From contig QIKU01000110.1 of the NCBI GenBank assembly GCA_003232015.1, positions 1 through 36,145 on the forward strand: a DNA stretch of 36,145 nucleotides, in the 5' to 3' direction. A program made the translations under genes and the position numbers. Under the pieces are notes generated by a model that saw only the letters and a list, made by a program, of their open reading frames with translations, was not told where the DNA came from and did no database searches. This DNA comes from Gammaproteobacteria bacterium. Its GTDB lineage: Bacteria; Pseudomonadota; Gammaproteobacteria; UBA6429. Below, one piece after another: positions 16,146 through 27,343 of the stretch (the stretch's first letter is position 1; each line of letters begins with the position of its first letter).

Positions 16146-16528
16146 AGTTGTCGTCCTAAAATAATGCCTATCCAGCTACCCATAATACAAAGTACCACGC
16201 TTAAAATAATATTCATCAGGGCTTTGAACAGTTCACTGCTTTCAATAAGCAGTAAGGTTTCAATAGAAAAAGTCGAAAAGGTGGTAAAAGCACCGAGTAA
16301 ACCAACGATGATAAAAGCTCGCCACTCGGGCGATAAATTAAGCCGTTCAATCAACAGCACATAACTTATCCCCATTAAAAAGGAACCCACGACATTAACG
16401 GTTAATGTGCCATAAGGGAAGTCACGGCTCATAAAGCTATGCACACCACTGGAAACCAGAAAGCGTAGCACAGCACCAATGGCACCACCAACGGCAATAA
16501 AGGCAAGTTGATTAAAAACGATTGTCAT
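16142..16528 (-). CDS. crcB: Fluoride channel CrcB (Fluc)
   Basis: This 128-residue inner-membrane protein has four helices and works as a dual-topology dimer that lets fluoride leave the cell. Family motifs are GGAIGAVLRFLVS (about 14-26), the TLTVNVVGSFLMG segment (about 42-54, conserved asparagine) and GLLGAFTTFSTFSIETLLL (about 77-95), with phenylalanines that line the pore. Its start overlaps the stop of rarA by four bases and its end overlaps DUF190. No fluoride riboswitch is expected or seen immediately upstream because the gene is inside an operon. Confidence 0.94.
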   Translation of the reverse strand: MTIVFNQLAFIAVGGAIGAVLRFLVSSGVHSFMSRDFPYGTLTVNVVGSFLMGISYVLLIERLNLSPEWRAFIIVGLLGAFTTFSTFSIETLLLIESSELFKALMNIILSVVLCIMGSWIGIILGRQL

Positions 16529-17901
16529 GTTTTCTGTTCTTTGCTGCTGTTGTGCGTTTTGTTGTCCAGGCTTTTTAAATAAGCAAGCTTCTCTGCAATT
16601 TTCAATTCTAAACCACGCGCAACCGGTTTGTAATACTGTTTTTGTGGCATTCCTTCCGGAAAGTAATTTTCCCCGGCGGCATAGGCTTCTGGTTCATCGT
16701 GTGCATAGCGATAATGGCTGCCGTAATCCAGATCTTTCATCAACCTGGTAGGCGCATTGCGTAAATGCAGCGGCACTTCGAGTGAGCCGTATTGTGTTGT
16801 ATCTTGCATCGCCTGATTATACGCATTATACACCGCATTACTTTTAGCGGCGCTGGATAGATATAAAATAGCTTGAGCGATAGCCAACTCCCCTTCCGGG
16901 CTACCGAGCCGTTCCTGCACTTCCCAGGCTTTAAGCGCAATATCCAGTGCCCGTGGGTCGGCATTGCCAATATCTTCGCTGGCCATACGTACCACCCGCC
17001 GTGCAATATATAAAGGATCGCAGCCACCATCTACCATACGCACAAACCAGTACAACGCTGCATCCGGTGCCGAACCCCGTACCGATTTGTGCAAGGCGGA
17101 TATCTGGTCGTAGAATGCTTCACCTTTTTTATCAAAGCGCCGCGCATCTTGCGAAAGTAAAGCGGCAAAAGTGTCTGCGGTTAATATTGCTGTACCCACA
17201 TCCGTTTCTTCTGCCAGCTCTGAGGCTATTTCCAGCAGGTTTAAAACTTTACGTGCATCACCATCAGCAACCTGGATTAATTGTTCACGTTGTTGTGTTG
17301 TTAATGACAAGCCGCTATCGGCAATACCTAAAGCAGTATCGTTTAAGGCATGTTCAATAACATCGTGCAGAGCATCATTATCAAGAGACTTTAAAACATA
17401 GACTCTTGCGCGTGATAACAAGGCATTATTCAGTTCAAAAGACGGGTTTTCGGTTGTTGCACCAATAAAGGTGACCGTACCATCTTCAACATAAGGCAAA
17501 AATGCATCCTGCTGTGACTTATTAAAACGATGCACTTCATCGACAAACAAAATACTTGGCTTGCCCTGTGCTTTTTTAATGTCCTGTGCCTGTTGAATGG
17601 CTGCCCGAATATCTTTTACGCCGGACAGCACCGCAGATAAGGTTAAGAATTCAGCATCGCAATAGTTTGCGATAAGCCGTGCCAGTGTGGTTTTGCCCGT
17701 ACCGGGTGGCCCCCAGAAAATCATCGAATGTAAATTCCCCGCTTCTATTGCTTTGCGAAGCGGCTTTTCTTTTGCCAGCAGGTGTTGCTGTCCATGGTAA
17801 TTCGCGAATGAGTTGGGACGCAGACGATCGGCTAATGGTTTAAATGCTAAAGCCTGCTCTTCTGTTAGCCGGGTATTATGTTCTGAAAATAAATCATGCA
17901 T
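16525..17901 (-). CDS. rarA: Replication-associated recombination protein A (AAA+ ATPase)
   Basis: This 458-residue clamp-loader-like AAA+ ATPase (MgsA/WRNIP1 family) acts at stalled replication forks. It shows Walker [10 protein letters not shown] (64-72), Walker [10 protein letters not shown] (DEVH at 121-124), sensor 1 [13 protein letters not shown] and the C-terminal MgsA domain (about 260-440, with [20 protein letters not shown] and the [12 protein letters not shown] end). The length fits the family. It lies directly between lolA (2 bp upstream) and crcB (4-bp overlap). Confidence 0.96.
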   Translation of the reverse strand: MHDLFSEHNTRLTEEQALAFKPLADRLRPNSFANYHGQQHLLAKEKPLRKAIEAGNLHSMIFWGPPGTGKTTLARLIANYCDAEFLTLSAVLSGVKDIRAAIQQAQDIKKAQGKPSILFVDEVHRFNKSQQDAFLPYVEDGTVTFIGATTENPSFELNNALLSRARVYVLKSLDNDALHDVIEHALNDTALGIADSGLSLTTQQREQLIQVADGDARKVLNLLEIASELAEETDVGTAILTADTFAALLSQDARRFDKKGEAFYDQISALHKSVRGSAPDAALYWFVRMVDGGCDPLYIARRVVRMASEDIGNADPRALDIALKAWEVQERLGSPEGELAIAQAILYLSSAAKSNAVYNAYNQAMQDTTQYGSLEVPLHLRNAPTRLMKDLDYGSHYRYAHDEPEAYAAGENYFPEGMPQKQYYKPVARGLELKIAEKLAYLKSLDNKTHNSSKEQKT

Positions 17902-17903
17902 TA

Positions 17904-18620
17904 TTATTTATTTTCAGTGGTTTTGTTTTTAGGTATGGAGCTTATAACATCAACGCCTTCGGGTGGCGTATAATTAAAAACAGAATCTGGAATTTTTTTG
18001 TTATAAACAATTTTAGTAAAATCCAGTTCGGTTTCCTGGCCAAAACTGTCTTCAATTAGCATGGTTTTAAGCCGTGTGTTTTTAAAGCTGAGTAATATTT
18101 TACCGTAGGCTGTGGTATCAGTTTTTGCAGTAAGAATATATTCTTCGGAATAAGATTCTTTGTTTAACTTAACAAAATATTTTTTTATAAAAATAGCCGG
18201 GTTGCTTAAAATCATTGCGGGCGTGTTTGCTAGTTCTTTTGTTTGCGGTTTAATCGTAATCTGTTCCAGGTCGACATCATAAAATAAAAACTCTTTGCCA
18301 TTGGCAATGTATAACTGTTCGTAAGGTTTGGTGTATTCAAGTCGAAACTTGTCACCACCGGCTATTAATAACTTGCCATAGGTTACCTGTGGTTTGTTCG
18401 ATTCCGAGGTATAAAGTTTTTGTGTGAACTCGGCGGTTACCGTTTTGATATTTGCAAAGCGTTTTAACAGGCGCTTTTTATCGGCGGGCGAATGGGCGAC
18501 TTCGGCTGTTGCCGATGCCATTTCAGGTACCGGCGTATCGCTTTGTTCGACCGCTACTGCATTTAAAGTAGCAAAAAGAAGAATAAAAAAATAAGCAACA
18601 CGGTGTGTTGTAAATGTCAT
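17904..18620 (-). CDS. lolA: Outer-membrane lipoprotein carrier protein LolA
   Basis: This 238-residue periplasmic chaperone carries lipoproteins from LolCDE to LolB. The signal peptide is residues 1-24 (hydrophobic FFILLFATLNAVAV). It is followed by an extra linker (about 25-50) longer than in E. coli LolA, then the LolA fold: RFANIKTVTAEFTQKLY, GKLLIAGGDKFRLEYTKPYEQLYIANGKEFLFYDVDLEQ and SFGQETELDFTKI. The position between ftsK and rarA is the classical one. Confidence 0.93.
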   Translation of the reverse strand: MTFTTHRVAYFFILLFATLNAVAVEQSDTPVPEMASATAEVAHSPADKKRLLKRFANIKTVTAEFTQKLYTSESNKPQVTYGKLLIAGGDKFRLEYTKPYEQLYIANGKEFLFYDVDLEQITIKPQTKELANTPAMILSNPAIFIKKYFVKLNKESYSEEYILTAKTDTTAYGKILLSFKNTRLKTMLIEDSFGQETELDFTKIVYNKKIPDSVFNYTPPEGVDVISSIPKNKTTENK

Positions 18621-18667
18621 GCGGGTTCCGTTATGAATTAAGTTAAGCGAATGGCTAAAACCCTAGC

Positions 18668-21073
18668 TTAATCCTGTGGCGGAGGCGGCGCAAGTACTTC
18701 GCGCATGCCGTTTGAACCCAGTTCGCTGACCAGCCCAACGTGCTCCATGGCCTCAATCATTCTGGCGGCGCGGTTGTAGCCTATTTTCAGGCGACGCTGA
18801 ATACCGGAAATCGATGCCCGTCTTGTTTCTGTCACTATCCGTACAGCCTGATCATATAAAGGGTCACTCTCAACATCGTCTTCCGTTACTGCGGCTAAGG
18901 GCCCTTCTGGTTCCGGTTTACCATTGAGCACCTCATCTTCATACTGGGGTTTGCCGTTAAGTTTCAGGCTTTCAACCACATTTTGTACTTCATGATCATC
19001 TACAAATGCGCCATGCACTCGCATCGGCAACGCAGTGCCCGGCGGCATATACAACATGTCACCATGCCCCAATAACTGCTCGGCACCCATCTGGTCTAAG
19101 ATGGTACGCGAATCAATTTTTGAAGAGACCTGAAAAGCCACCCGCGTTGGGATATTCGATTTAATCAGGCCGGTTAATACATCCACCGATGGCCGTTGGG
19201 TTGCAAGAATAAGGTGAATACCAGCAGCACGGGCTTTTTGTGCCAAACGTGCAATGAGTTCTTCTACTTTTTTACCCACCACCATCATCATGTCGGCTAA
19301 CTCATCTACTACTACTACAATATACGGCAGGGCTTTTAAATCATCGGCAGCTTCTTCACTGTCGGCTGGGTGGAATGGATCTTTAAGTGGGTTACCCGCT
19401 GCTTCGGCTTCTTTGACTTTACGGTTATAGCCCGCGATATTTCGCACTTTGAATGATGCCATTAATTTATAGCGTTGCTCCATTTCTGCCACACACCAGC
19501 GCAGCGCATTGCTGGCATCTTTCATGTCGGTGACAACGGGGGACAATAAATGCGGAATATCATCATAAATTGACAGTTCCAGCATTTTAGGGTCGATCAT
19601 AATTAGGCGAACTTCTTCCGGTGTTGCGTTGTATAGCAGGCTTAAAATCATGGCATTGAGTGCAACGGATTTACCGGAGCCAGTTGTGCCGGCCACTAAT
19701 AAATGCGGCATTTTAGCCAGGTCAGCTACAACCGGCTCACCACTAATGTCTTTGCCTAAGGCTAATGTCAGTGGTGATTTAGCATCGGCAAACACCGGTG
19801 CTTTAAAGGTTTCACTTAAACGTACAATTTCACGGTTTTCGTTCGGCAGCTCGATACCAATGGTGGTTTTGCCCTGAATCACTTCCACAACCCGCACACT
19901 GATGGTCGATAGTGAGCGCGCTAGATCTTTAGCCAGATTAGTGATTTGGCTTACCTTGATGCCTGCAGCCGGTTGAATTTCAAAACGTGTCACCACCGGC
20001 CCAGGATGCACGGCAACCACTTCAACCTGAATGCCAAAATCAGCCAGCTTAATTTCTAAGGTACGTGAAATGGCCTGCAAGGCTTCGTCCGACAAGCGTT
20101 TTATATGTGGCGCAGGCTCATCAAGCAATGACAGGGCAGGCAAAACCGCATTACTGCTGTTAGCAAACAACGGCACCTGTTTTTCACGTTCAGCTCGCAC
20201 ACTTTGCTTTTGCTTGACAGTTGGTGCGATTTTAGGGGGCTTACGCTGGTTGAATTCGCTATCGGCAATTTTAATATTGCGTTTAATTGTTGGGGTTAAG
20301 TGATTTGGTTGTGGAATTTGTGCGCTGCGATTTTGTATTGCCGTTTTAATGGCTGTAAAACCAGCCGCAATACGTTGCAACAGGCTTAAATTCACTTCAA
20401 GCAACCATAAAGTTGCCGCACCGGTTAAGTCCATTAACTTAAACCACGACAAACTGGTGAATAAAGTAAAGCCACTAAAGAACAAGGCTAATAGCAGTAA
20501 GGTTGCACCCAGAAAACTGAACAGCTTTTCCATAATCCCGGCAATCAGGTCGCCTAAAACACCACCTGCATTAACCGGTAAATTACTGACAATAGCATGA
20601 TCATGCAGGCTCGCTAAACCGGCACCGGCACTGAGTGTAAGGAAAAAACCAATACTACAGAATAAAAAACCACGCTGATCGAACGGCTTGTGCTGACGTG
20701 CATCCTGAAAAATAAGGAAACCAAAAAAGGCCAGCATAATTGGGAAAAGATACGCCCAATAACCAAAAAGAGTCAGAAAAATATCGGCAAACCAGGCCCC
20801 CGTTGGCCCGCCTAGATTGGAAATAGCGCCATCGATAACACCACTACGAGACCAGCCGGGATCGGCCGGATGGTAACTCACCAGTGCCAGCACCATATAA
20901 ATCGCCACAAAGCTAAACACAAATAAGGCCGACTCACGCAGTGCACGTTGGAGTTGTTCACTTAACGGTGTTGCGTCCGGGTTCTTTTTATCAGCGACAG
21001 ATTTTGCCTGACGGCGACCACGTTGCTGGCTTTTGGGCGATTGCATTCGGACAGAACTTCCTAATTGGCTCAT
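18668..21073 (-). CDS. ftsK: DNA translocase FtsK
   Basis: This 801-residue septal DNA pump segregates chromosome termini and activates XerCD at dif. The N-terminal region (about 45-230) has four membrane segments. A short proline/lysine-rich linker (about 240-320) follows, then the RecA-like motor with Walker [10 protein letters not shown] (about residue 470) and Walker [29 protein letters not shown] and the C-terminal gamma winged helix (about 735-795, [24 protein letters not shown] pattern) that reads KOPS. Its length is like Pseudomonas FtsK and much shorter than the E. coli protein because of the linker. It heads the minus-strand run. Confidence 0.97.
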   Translation of the reverse strand: MSQLGSSVRMQSPKSQQRGRRQAKSVADKKNPDATPLSEQLQRALRESALFVFSFVAIYMVLALVSYHPADPGWSRSGVIDGAISNLGGPTGAWFADIFLTLFGYWAYLFPIMLAFFGFLIFQDARQHKPFDQRGFLFCSIGFFLTLSAGAGLASLHDHAIVSNLPVNAGGVLGDLIAGIMEKLFSFLGATLLLLALFFSGFTLFTSLSWFKLMDLTGAATLWLLEVNLSLLQRIAAGFTAIKTAIQNRSAQIPQPNHLTPTIKRNIKIADSEFNQRKPPKIAPTVKQKQSVRAEREKQVPLFANSSNAVLPALSLLDEPAPHIKRLSDEALQAISRTLEIKLADFGIQVEVVAVHPGPVVTRFEIQPAAGIKVSQITNLAKDLARSLSTISVRVVEVIQGKTTIGIELPNENREIVRLSETFKAPVFADAKSPLTLALGKDISGEPVVADLAKMPHLLVAGTTGSGKSVALNAMILSLLYNATPEEVRLIMIDPKMLELSIYDDIPHLLSPVVTDMKDASNALRWCVAEMEQRYKLMASFKVRNIAGYNRKVKEAEAAGNPLKDPFHPADSEEAADDLKALPYIVVVVDELADMMMVVGKKVEELIARLAQKARAAGIHLILATQRPSVDVLTGLIKSNIPTRVAFQVSSKIDSRTILDQMGAEQLLGHGDMLYMPPGTALPMRVHGAFVDDHEVQNVVESLKLNGKPQYEDEVLNGKPEPEGPLAAVTEDDVESDPLYDQAVRIVTETRRASISGIQRRLKIGYNRAARMIEAMEHVGLVSELGSNGMREVLAPPPPQD

Positions 21074-21147
21074 TGTTCATCTTCTTTATTAATACCTTAT
21101 TGTAAGATACTAAATTATTTGGGATTTTTCAAGGTAAGAGCCTTTAA

Positions 21148-22254
21148 TTATTGACTATTTTTAAGTGCGGAATGAACAATTTCACCTGCTTTTACATTGA
21201 TTGCAGCCTCTAACTGGTTATTTATTGACCAATCATCCGATTCAGCAATGCTTGCGACGCTTTGAACGTAGGGAATAATCGCCGCCGACAGTGCCTGGGT
21301 TGCCGTGCGTGGTACGGCTCCGGGAATGTTGGTAACAGCAAAATGCAGCACCTTTTCATGAAAATACACCGGTGCTTCATAGCTGGTGGGGTGAATGGTT
21401 TCAATACAACCACCCTGATCCACCGAAATATCCATGACGACACTGTTTGGTTTCATCTGTTCAACAAGCGCAGTGCTCACCAGATTCGGTGCTTTTGCGC
21501 CGGGAATAAGAACAGCACCAATCAGCAAGTCGGCCTGTGTCACCGCTTCGGCAATGCTATTTTCATTTGAGATAACCCCAGTAACCTTATCAACAGCCTG
21601 CTCCAGCTGTGTTAGCCGCGCCTGATTAATATCCAGTACGGTCACCTGTGCTCCCAGTGCTGCGGATGTTTTTGCTGCATGAGCACCGGCAATGCCAGCT
21701 CCTATCACCACCACATGGCCGCTGTCGATACCCGCGTTATCCCCCATATCCAGGCCGCCGAATAAAATACCCTGCCCGCCACGGTACTGGTATTGCAAGG
21801 TCGCACCCATTTGCGCGGTCACACGCCCGGCAATGGCACTCATTGGAGCCAGTAGCGGTAAACTTAATTCACCTGTACTGGTGTCTTTTTCAACCACCGT
21901 TTCAAACGCAATCGCGGTTAACCCAATCTCACAGAGTTTATTCAGCAAGGCTTCATTGGCCGCAAGGTGCAAAAAGCAGAATAAAATGTGGTCTTTACGC
22001 AATAGTGGCCATTCGGCTTCAATCGGCTCTTTCACTTTTACAATAAGCTGTGCGCGTTGATAAACCATTCCAGCAGAGGGCATTAAACTGGCACCCGCAT
22101 GGGAATAGTCATTGTCGCTGTAGCCGCTGAGCGCGCCCGCACCCAGTTCAATAATCACCTCATGCCCTGCTTCGACTAAGGCCTTTACCGCATCCGGAGT
22201 CAGGCTTACCCGCCCTTCCAGACTTTTTTGTTCTTTTGGAATTCCAATTCGCAT
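21148..22254 (-). CDS. ald: Alanine dehydrogenase
   Basis: A 368-residue enzyme that interconverts L-alanine and pyruvate plus ammonia with NAD. It begins MRIGIPKEQKSLEGRVSLTP, typical of the family, contains KVKEPIEAEWPLLR (substrate lysine), the catalytic-histidine segment LFCFLHLAAN, the NAD-binding GAGIAGAHAA (about 183-192), VMDISVDQGGCIETI and NIPGAVPRTATQAL. The length matches Ald (about 370). It is 74 bp upstream of ftsK in the same direction and divergent from trxB. Confidence 0.96.
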   Translation of the reverse strand: MRIGIPKEQKSLEGRVSLTPDAVKALVEAGHEVIIELGAGALSGYSDNDYSHAGASLMPSAGMVYQRAQLIVKVKEPIEAEWPLLRKDHILFCFLHLAANEALLNKLCEIGLTAIAFETVVEKDTSTGELSLPLLAPMSAIAGRVTAQMGATLQYQYRGGQGILFGGLDMGDNAGIDSGHVVVIGAGIAGAHAAKTSAALGAQVTVLDINQARLTQLEQAVDKVTGVISNENSIAEAVTQADLLIGAVLIPGAKAPNLVSTALVEQMKPNSVVMDISVDQGGCIETIHPTSYEAPVYFHEKVLHFAVTNIPGAVPRTATQALSAAIIPYVQSVASIAESDDWSINNQLEAAINVKAGEIVHSALKNSQ

Positions 22255-23506
<1,252 letters not shown>

Positions 23507-23546
23507 GTATTCCCCCCAACTCTTACAGGGACGTGAGACCTGAATT

Positions 23547-24693
23547 ATGACAATAGACGTTTCAATCATTGGTGCAATGAATGAAGTAACAGCCGATGAG
23601 TGGAATGCCTTAGTCGATGATGATAACCCCTTTGCACGTTACGAATTTTTAAATGCATTAGAACAACACGACTGTGTCGGCCAAACGTATGGTTGGCTGC
23701 CACAGCATATTGTTGTGCGTGAAAATGGTAAGCTGATTGGTGCAAGCCCGATGTATTTAAAAAACAATTCGTATGGTGAATTTGTTTTTGACTGGGCATG
23801 GGCGGATGCTTATCATCGTTCTGGCATTGAATATTATCCAAAACTGGTCACCTCAATTCCTTACACGCCCACAACCGGGCAGCGTTTTTTAATAAAAGAT
23901 ACGCAGCGCCATAGCGAAATAAGTCAGTTAATAATTAATGCCGGATTACAGCATGCCAAAGCTATCGGTGTGTCATCGGTTCACTGGTTATTTACTAACG
24001 AGAAAGATACACAGGAATTAGAAGCACAGAATTTAATGCTGCGACTTGGCTGCCAGTTTCACTGGCAGAATAAAGGCTATACTGACTTCGATCATTACCT
24101 GTCTTTTTTTAATTCAAAGAACCGTAAAAAAATAAAACGCGAACGTAAACAGATTCAGCAACAGACCATCGAGATTCATCGAGATTGAAATAAAAACTGG
24201 CCATGAAATGAATGACGAACTATGGCACACCTTTCATGATTTTTACACTTCGACGTTTGATAAAAAGTCAGGGATGGCAACCTTAAATTTTAATTTTTTC
24301 AAAGCCATTGGTGCAAGCATGCCAGATAATGTTCTTGTTTTATTTGCAAAGCATAATGCAAACTATGTCGCGAGCGCCTTTTGCATTCGCGGGGAAAATA
24401 CATTGTTTGGCCGTCACTGGGGTTGTAATACCGAGTTTAACAGCTTACATTTTGAGTTATGCTATTATCAGGGATTGGAATACTGCATTAATAATGGTTT
24501 AAAACGTTTTGAGCCTGGGGCACAGGGTGAACATAAAATTTACCGGGGATTTTTACCCACTAAAACCTGGTCGGCACACTGGATTGCTCACCCGGAATTT
24601 AACACCATCATACGCAAGCATGTTCAGCACGAACAACAAGGTATGCAATATTACATTGATGATATGCAAAGCCATTCCCCCTTTAAGCAGTAA
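23547..24693 (+). pseudogene. FemAB/GNAT-like acyltransferase gene, frameshifted
   Basis: Two adjacent frames together give one protein of the bacterial FemAB-like (PF04339-type) group, about 378 residues. Part one (23547-24188) contains NPFARYEFLNALE, YLKNNSYGEFVFDWAWADAY, RFLIKDT and NSKNRKKIKRERK. Part two, downstream of 24187 (first ATG at 24208), contains GRHWGC, LHFELCYYQGLEYCINNG, FEPGAQGEHKIYRGF. A perfect 10-bp tandem duplication at 24167-24186 shifts the frame; removing one copy restores QQTIEIEIKTGHEMNDELW without a stop. Family members are presumed N-acyltransferases of unknown substrate. It is either a recent pseudogene, an assembly error or a switchable gene. Confidence 0.85.
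24167..24186 (+). repeat. 10-bp tandem duplication causing the frameshift
   Basis: CATCGAGATT occurs twice in direct succession (24167-24176, 24177-24186). Ten is not a multiple of three, so the reading frame of the FemAB-like gene is lost and stops at 24186-24188. One copy fits the protein family's reading frame. Confidence 0.9.
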
Positions 24694-24707
24694 TAAAATT
24701 TATAATT

Positions 24708-25406
24708 ATGACCGCGCCTTACTTACTCTCTGACGATCTTCTTAATGCCTTTCCGGATGTAGAACTTGCGTTGGATGAACCCAACGGCCTACTCGCAGTG
24801 GGTGGCGATTTATCTGTACCGCGTTTACTTGCTGCTTATAAAAATGGTATCTTCCCCTGGTTTAGTGATGACCAACCTGTTTTATGGTGGTCACCGGATC
24901 CACGCTCGGTTTTAAATCTGGATAATTTTAAAATATCAAGAAGTTTAAAGAAAACGCTGAATAAAAATATTTTTCACGTCACCTTTGACACCGCTTTTGA
25001 TGATGTCATTCAAGCCTGTGCAGCTACACGTAAAGATGGCTTTGGTACATGGATAACAAACAGTATGCTGGATGCATACCGTGAATTACACAAACAAGGT
25101 TATGCGCATTCGGTTGAATGCTGGTTTGAACAAAAACTGGTGGGGGGATTATATGGGTTGTCATTAGGCCACGCTTTTTTTGGCGAGTCGATGTTTACCC
25201 GTAAAACCGATGCGTCAAAAGTTGCACTGGCACATTTGGTGGCACAACTAAAACAATGGCAGTTTGACTTTATAGATGCGCAAATCAGCTCGGAACATAT
25301 GACAAGCCTGGGCATGGCTGAAATATCCCGTAGTCAATTTATTCAGAAATTGCAACATACTTTGAAGTATTCATCGCGTATTGGTAAATGGCATTTCGAC
25401 TTATAA
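24708..25406 (+). CDS. aat: Leucyl/phenylalanyl-tRNA--protein transferase
   Basis: A 232-residue enzyme that transfers Leu or Phe from its tRNA onto N-terminal Lys/Arg of proteins, marking them for ClpSAP. Family motifs are present: FPDVELALDEPNGLLAVGGDLS, RLLAAYKNGIFPWF, VLWWSPDPRSVL, GTWITNSMLDAYRELHKQGYAHSVE, GGLYGLSLGHAFFGESMF and DAQISSEHMTSLGM. The length is normal. It forms an N-degron group with bpt just downstream and with clpA/clpS about 4 kb further on. Confidence 0.97.
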   Translation: MTAPYLLSDDLLNAFPDVELALDEPNGLLAVGGDLSVPRLLAAYKNGIFPWFSDDQPVLWWSPDPRSVLNLDNFKISRSLKKTLNKNIFHVTFDTAFDDVIQACAATRKDGFGTWITNSMLDAYRELHKQGYAHSVECWFEQKLVGGLYGLSLGHAFFGESMFTRKTDASKVALAHLVAQLKQWQFDFIDAQISSEHMTSLGMAEISRSQFIQKLQHTLKYSSRIGKWHFDL

Positions 25407-25467
25407 TTAGACAATTTCTATAATTGCGTCTAACTTAAAAGTAACAAAACAACTTAAATTAATAGCC

Positions 25468-26214
25468 ATGCCACTAAACTCAAGCTCACAAATTAAGCAA
25501 CCCGATATATTAGATGTGCTTGAGTTTTGTGTAACAGAAAAGCATGATTGCGGCTATCTACCTGACCAACAGGCAACCACATTATTCGTTAATCCTGCTA
25601 TTGATTTACAGCAGCAGCATTACAATTACCTTGCAACGGTGGGCTTTCGGCGTAGTGGTAACCATCTTTATCGGCCACATTGTGAACAATGCCAACTATG
25701 TGTTCCGGTTAGATTAAATGTAAGCCAATTTAAAGCCAGTAAACAACAGCGCCGCTGCTGGAATAAAAACACAGAAATCACCACCCTGCCTCACCCCACC
25801 CGGTTTAACGAAGAACATTTTAATTTATATTCCCGTTACCTGAGTGCACGCCATTCAGAAAGCGGCATGGATCCAACCTCAAAAGCTGCTTATAACGATA
25901 TTATCAACAGTCATTGGTGTGAATCTGAATTACTGGAGTTTCGACGTGGGCAACAACTGGTGGCCGTTGCGGTTATGGATAAATTAAGTGATGGCTTATC
26001 GGCGGTCTATACTTTTTTTGAACCCGATCTCGCAAACTTAAGTTTAGGAATTTTAGCCATTCAGCATCAGATTGCGCTGGTGCGCCAACGCAATTTAAAG
26101 TGGCTTTATTTAGGCTACTGGAACCCTGAGTCACAAAAAATGTCATATAAAGCACACTTCCAGCCTCTGCAATATTTTGTGGATGGCGGATGGCAAACTG
26201 ATAAGCCGTATTAA
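25468..26214 (+). CDS. bpt: Aspartate/glutamate leucyltransferase (Bpt)
   Basis: A 248-residue relative of eukaryotic arginyl-transferase (ATE) that puts leucine on N-terminal Asp/Glu. It begins with the CGYLPDQQATTLFVNP segment, the cysteine cluster HCEQCQLCVPVRL (about 71-83), NKNTEI and YSRYLSARHSESGMDPTS, then SDGLSAVYTFFEPDL and YLGYWNPESQKMSYKAHFQPLQYFVDGGW. It follows aat by 61 bp, as in many gammaproteobacteria, and supplies another primary destabilising residue for ClpS. Confidence 0.96.
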   Translation: MPLNSSSQIKQPDILDVLEFCVTEKHDCGYLPDQQATTLFVNPAIDLQQQHYNYLATVGFRRSGNHLYRPHCEQCQLCVPVRLNVSQFKASKQQRRCWNKNTEITTLPHPTRFNEEHFNLYSRYLSARHSESGMDPTSKAAYNDIINSHWCESELLEFRRGQQLVAVAVMDKLSDGLSAVYTFFEPDLANLSLGILAIQHQIALVRQRNLKWLYLGYWNPESQKMSYKAHFQPLQYFVDGGWQTDKPY

Positions 26215-26365
26215 TATTTGTTATAGATTTTATTATTTTTTAAGTGGTTGTATAACAAGAAGTTAAATATTAAACATTGATTAGCCGAGGCCGATAATTA
26301 AACAAAGCAACATCGTTATAAAACACTAAGGGTGAACCATTCGCCCCAACATTGGAGGAATTGAT

Positions 26366-26602
26366 ATGTTAAGTTTCTTAATTCAAATCGCCAACGAGTT
26401 TGAAAATGAACACGGTTATCGTCCCAATGTCCTTTATATCAATCCTCAACACTTTAAGTCACTGCAAGGCGCTTTGTCAGAAATAAGAGGCCTTGACGCA
26501 CTCACCCGTTTTTTAGGAATGGAAATTGTGTTGTCAAATGAATCAAGTCAACCCCATTTAGCCTGGTCTCCTGTCGAATGGAAACATGCCGTTGTTGTGT
26601 GA
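26366..26602 (+). CDS. Small conserved-looking protein of unknown function
   Basis: A 78-residue soluble protein (MLSFLIQIANEFENEHGYRPNVLYINPQHF...) with a strong GGAGGA ribosome site six bases ahead of the ATG, so it is very likely expressed. It has no signal peptide, cysteine or recognised motif; the YRPNVLYINPQHF and LGMEIVLSNE segments look like a small alpha/beta fold. It sits in the 500-bp space between bpt and the convergent SPW gene. Confidence 0.6.
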   Translation: MLSFLIQIANEFENEHGYRPNVLYINPQHFKSLQGALSEIRGLDALTRFLGMEIVLSNESSQPHLAWSPVEWKHAVVV

Positions 26603-26752
26603 AGTAGCTAAAGCAAACACAGAAAAAACGCCCCGGATCCAGACAGGTAAAAATGGGAATAAATCTATTGTCACAGTTGCGACTCCCATCTGCTCTCATC
26701 TGGAACCGGGTCGTTTGCTACCTCCTTCCCTTTAACAGGAATTGGCTATGAG

Positions 26753-27121
26753 CTATGCGTGGCCGTGACCATGGCCGCCATGACCCACCGTTGGCGTTGT
26801 TTTGCCCAAAGTAACCATCAAAGCGATGCCTCCAACCAGAAAACCAACAACTATCTGGTTCACCGTTGGGCCGAGTAAATTTGCAAAGCCAAGGGCAAAC
26901 GGTGCAACGATCAACCAGAACCCCAGAACCAAATTGGTAAATTCCTTCCACATTTGTGGACGGCTGATTGCTGCGAATGCAAAAAATGCGACCGCAGTAC
27001 CAAGCGCATAGGAATTGACTGCTGCTATATCACCCACAACACCAATACCAATGAACGGCGAAAGTACAAGCCACACACCGAGTAGAACAATACTCCAGTC
27101 TTGCCATCGTGCTTCTTTCAT
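26753..27121 (-). CDS. SPW-repeat membrane protein with His-rich tail
   Basis: A 122-residue membrane protein with two SPW repeats: WQDWSIVLLGVWLVLSPFIGI (about 5-25) and WKEFTNLVLGFWLIVAPFALGF (about 57-78). Each W...SPF/APF repeat is two-helix-like, giving four hydrophobic segments. The C-terminus is GHGGHGHGHA, an unusual His/Gly tail that could bind metal. The family is of unknown function. The start is ATG at 27121 with AGGAGG; a GTG directly upstream (27124) is also possible. It is 219 bp from the cfa stop on the same strand. Confidence 0.85.
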   Translation of the reverse strand: MKEARWQDWSIVLLGVWLVLSPFIGIGVVGDIAAVNSYALGTAVAFFAFAAISRPQMWKEFTNLVLGFWLIVAPFALGFANLLGPTVNQIVVGFLVGGIALMVTLGKTTPTVGHGGHGHGHA

Positions 27122-27343
27122 CACACACCTCCTTTGTTCCTTAATTAAGTTAACTAAATACGCTATGGAACATACATAATATATAGCACTTGTGTGTAAG
27201 ACACAGTCAAGGCCATGTTGTTGCTCGGCTAATCAACCAGGATGATGAATAATATGGGCCATCGGCTGCGGTGAATGGTGGCAATAGGATCCGCATCAAC
27301 ACTTACTGATACAGCCTTCTGTTATTCTTGTTGCTCTCTTAAG

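Noticed and set aside
16142..21073. Fluoride riboswitch for crcB
   Set aside because: crcB overlaps rarA and is inside an operon; no leader exists, and nothing resembling the riboswitch is seen upstream of ftsK.
24180..24215. Programmed ribosomal frameshift in the FemAB-like gene
   Set aside because: There is no slippery heptamer or structure; the perfect 10-bp duplication fully explains the shift.
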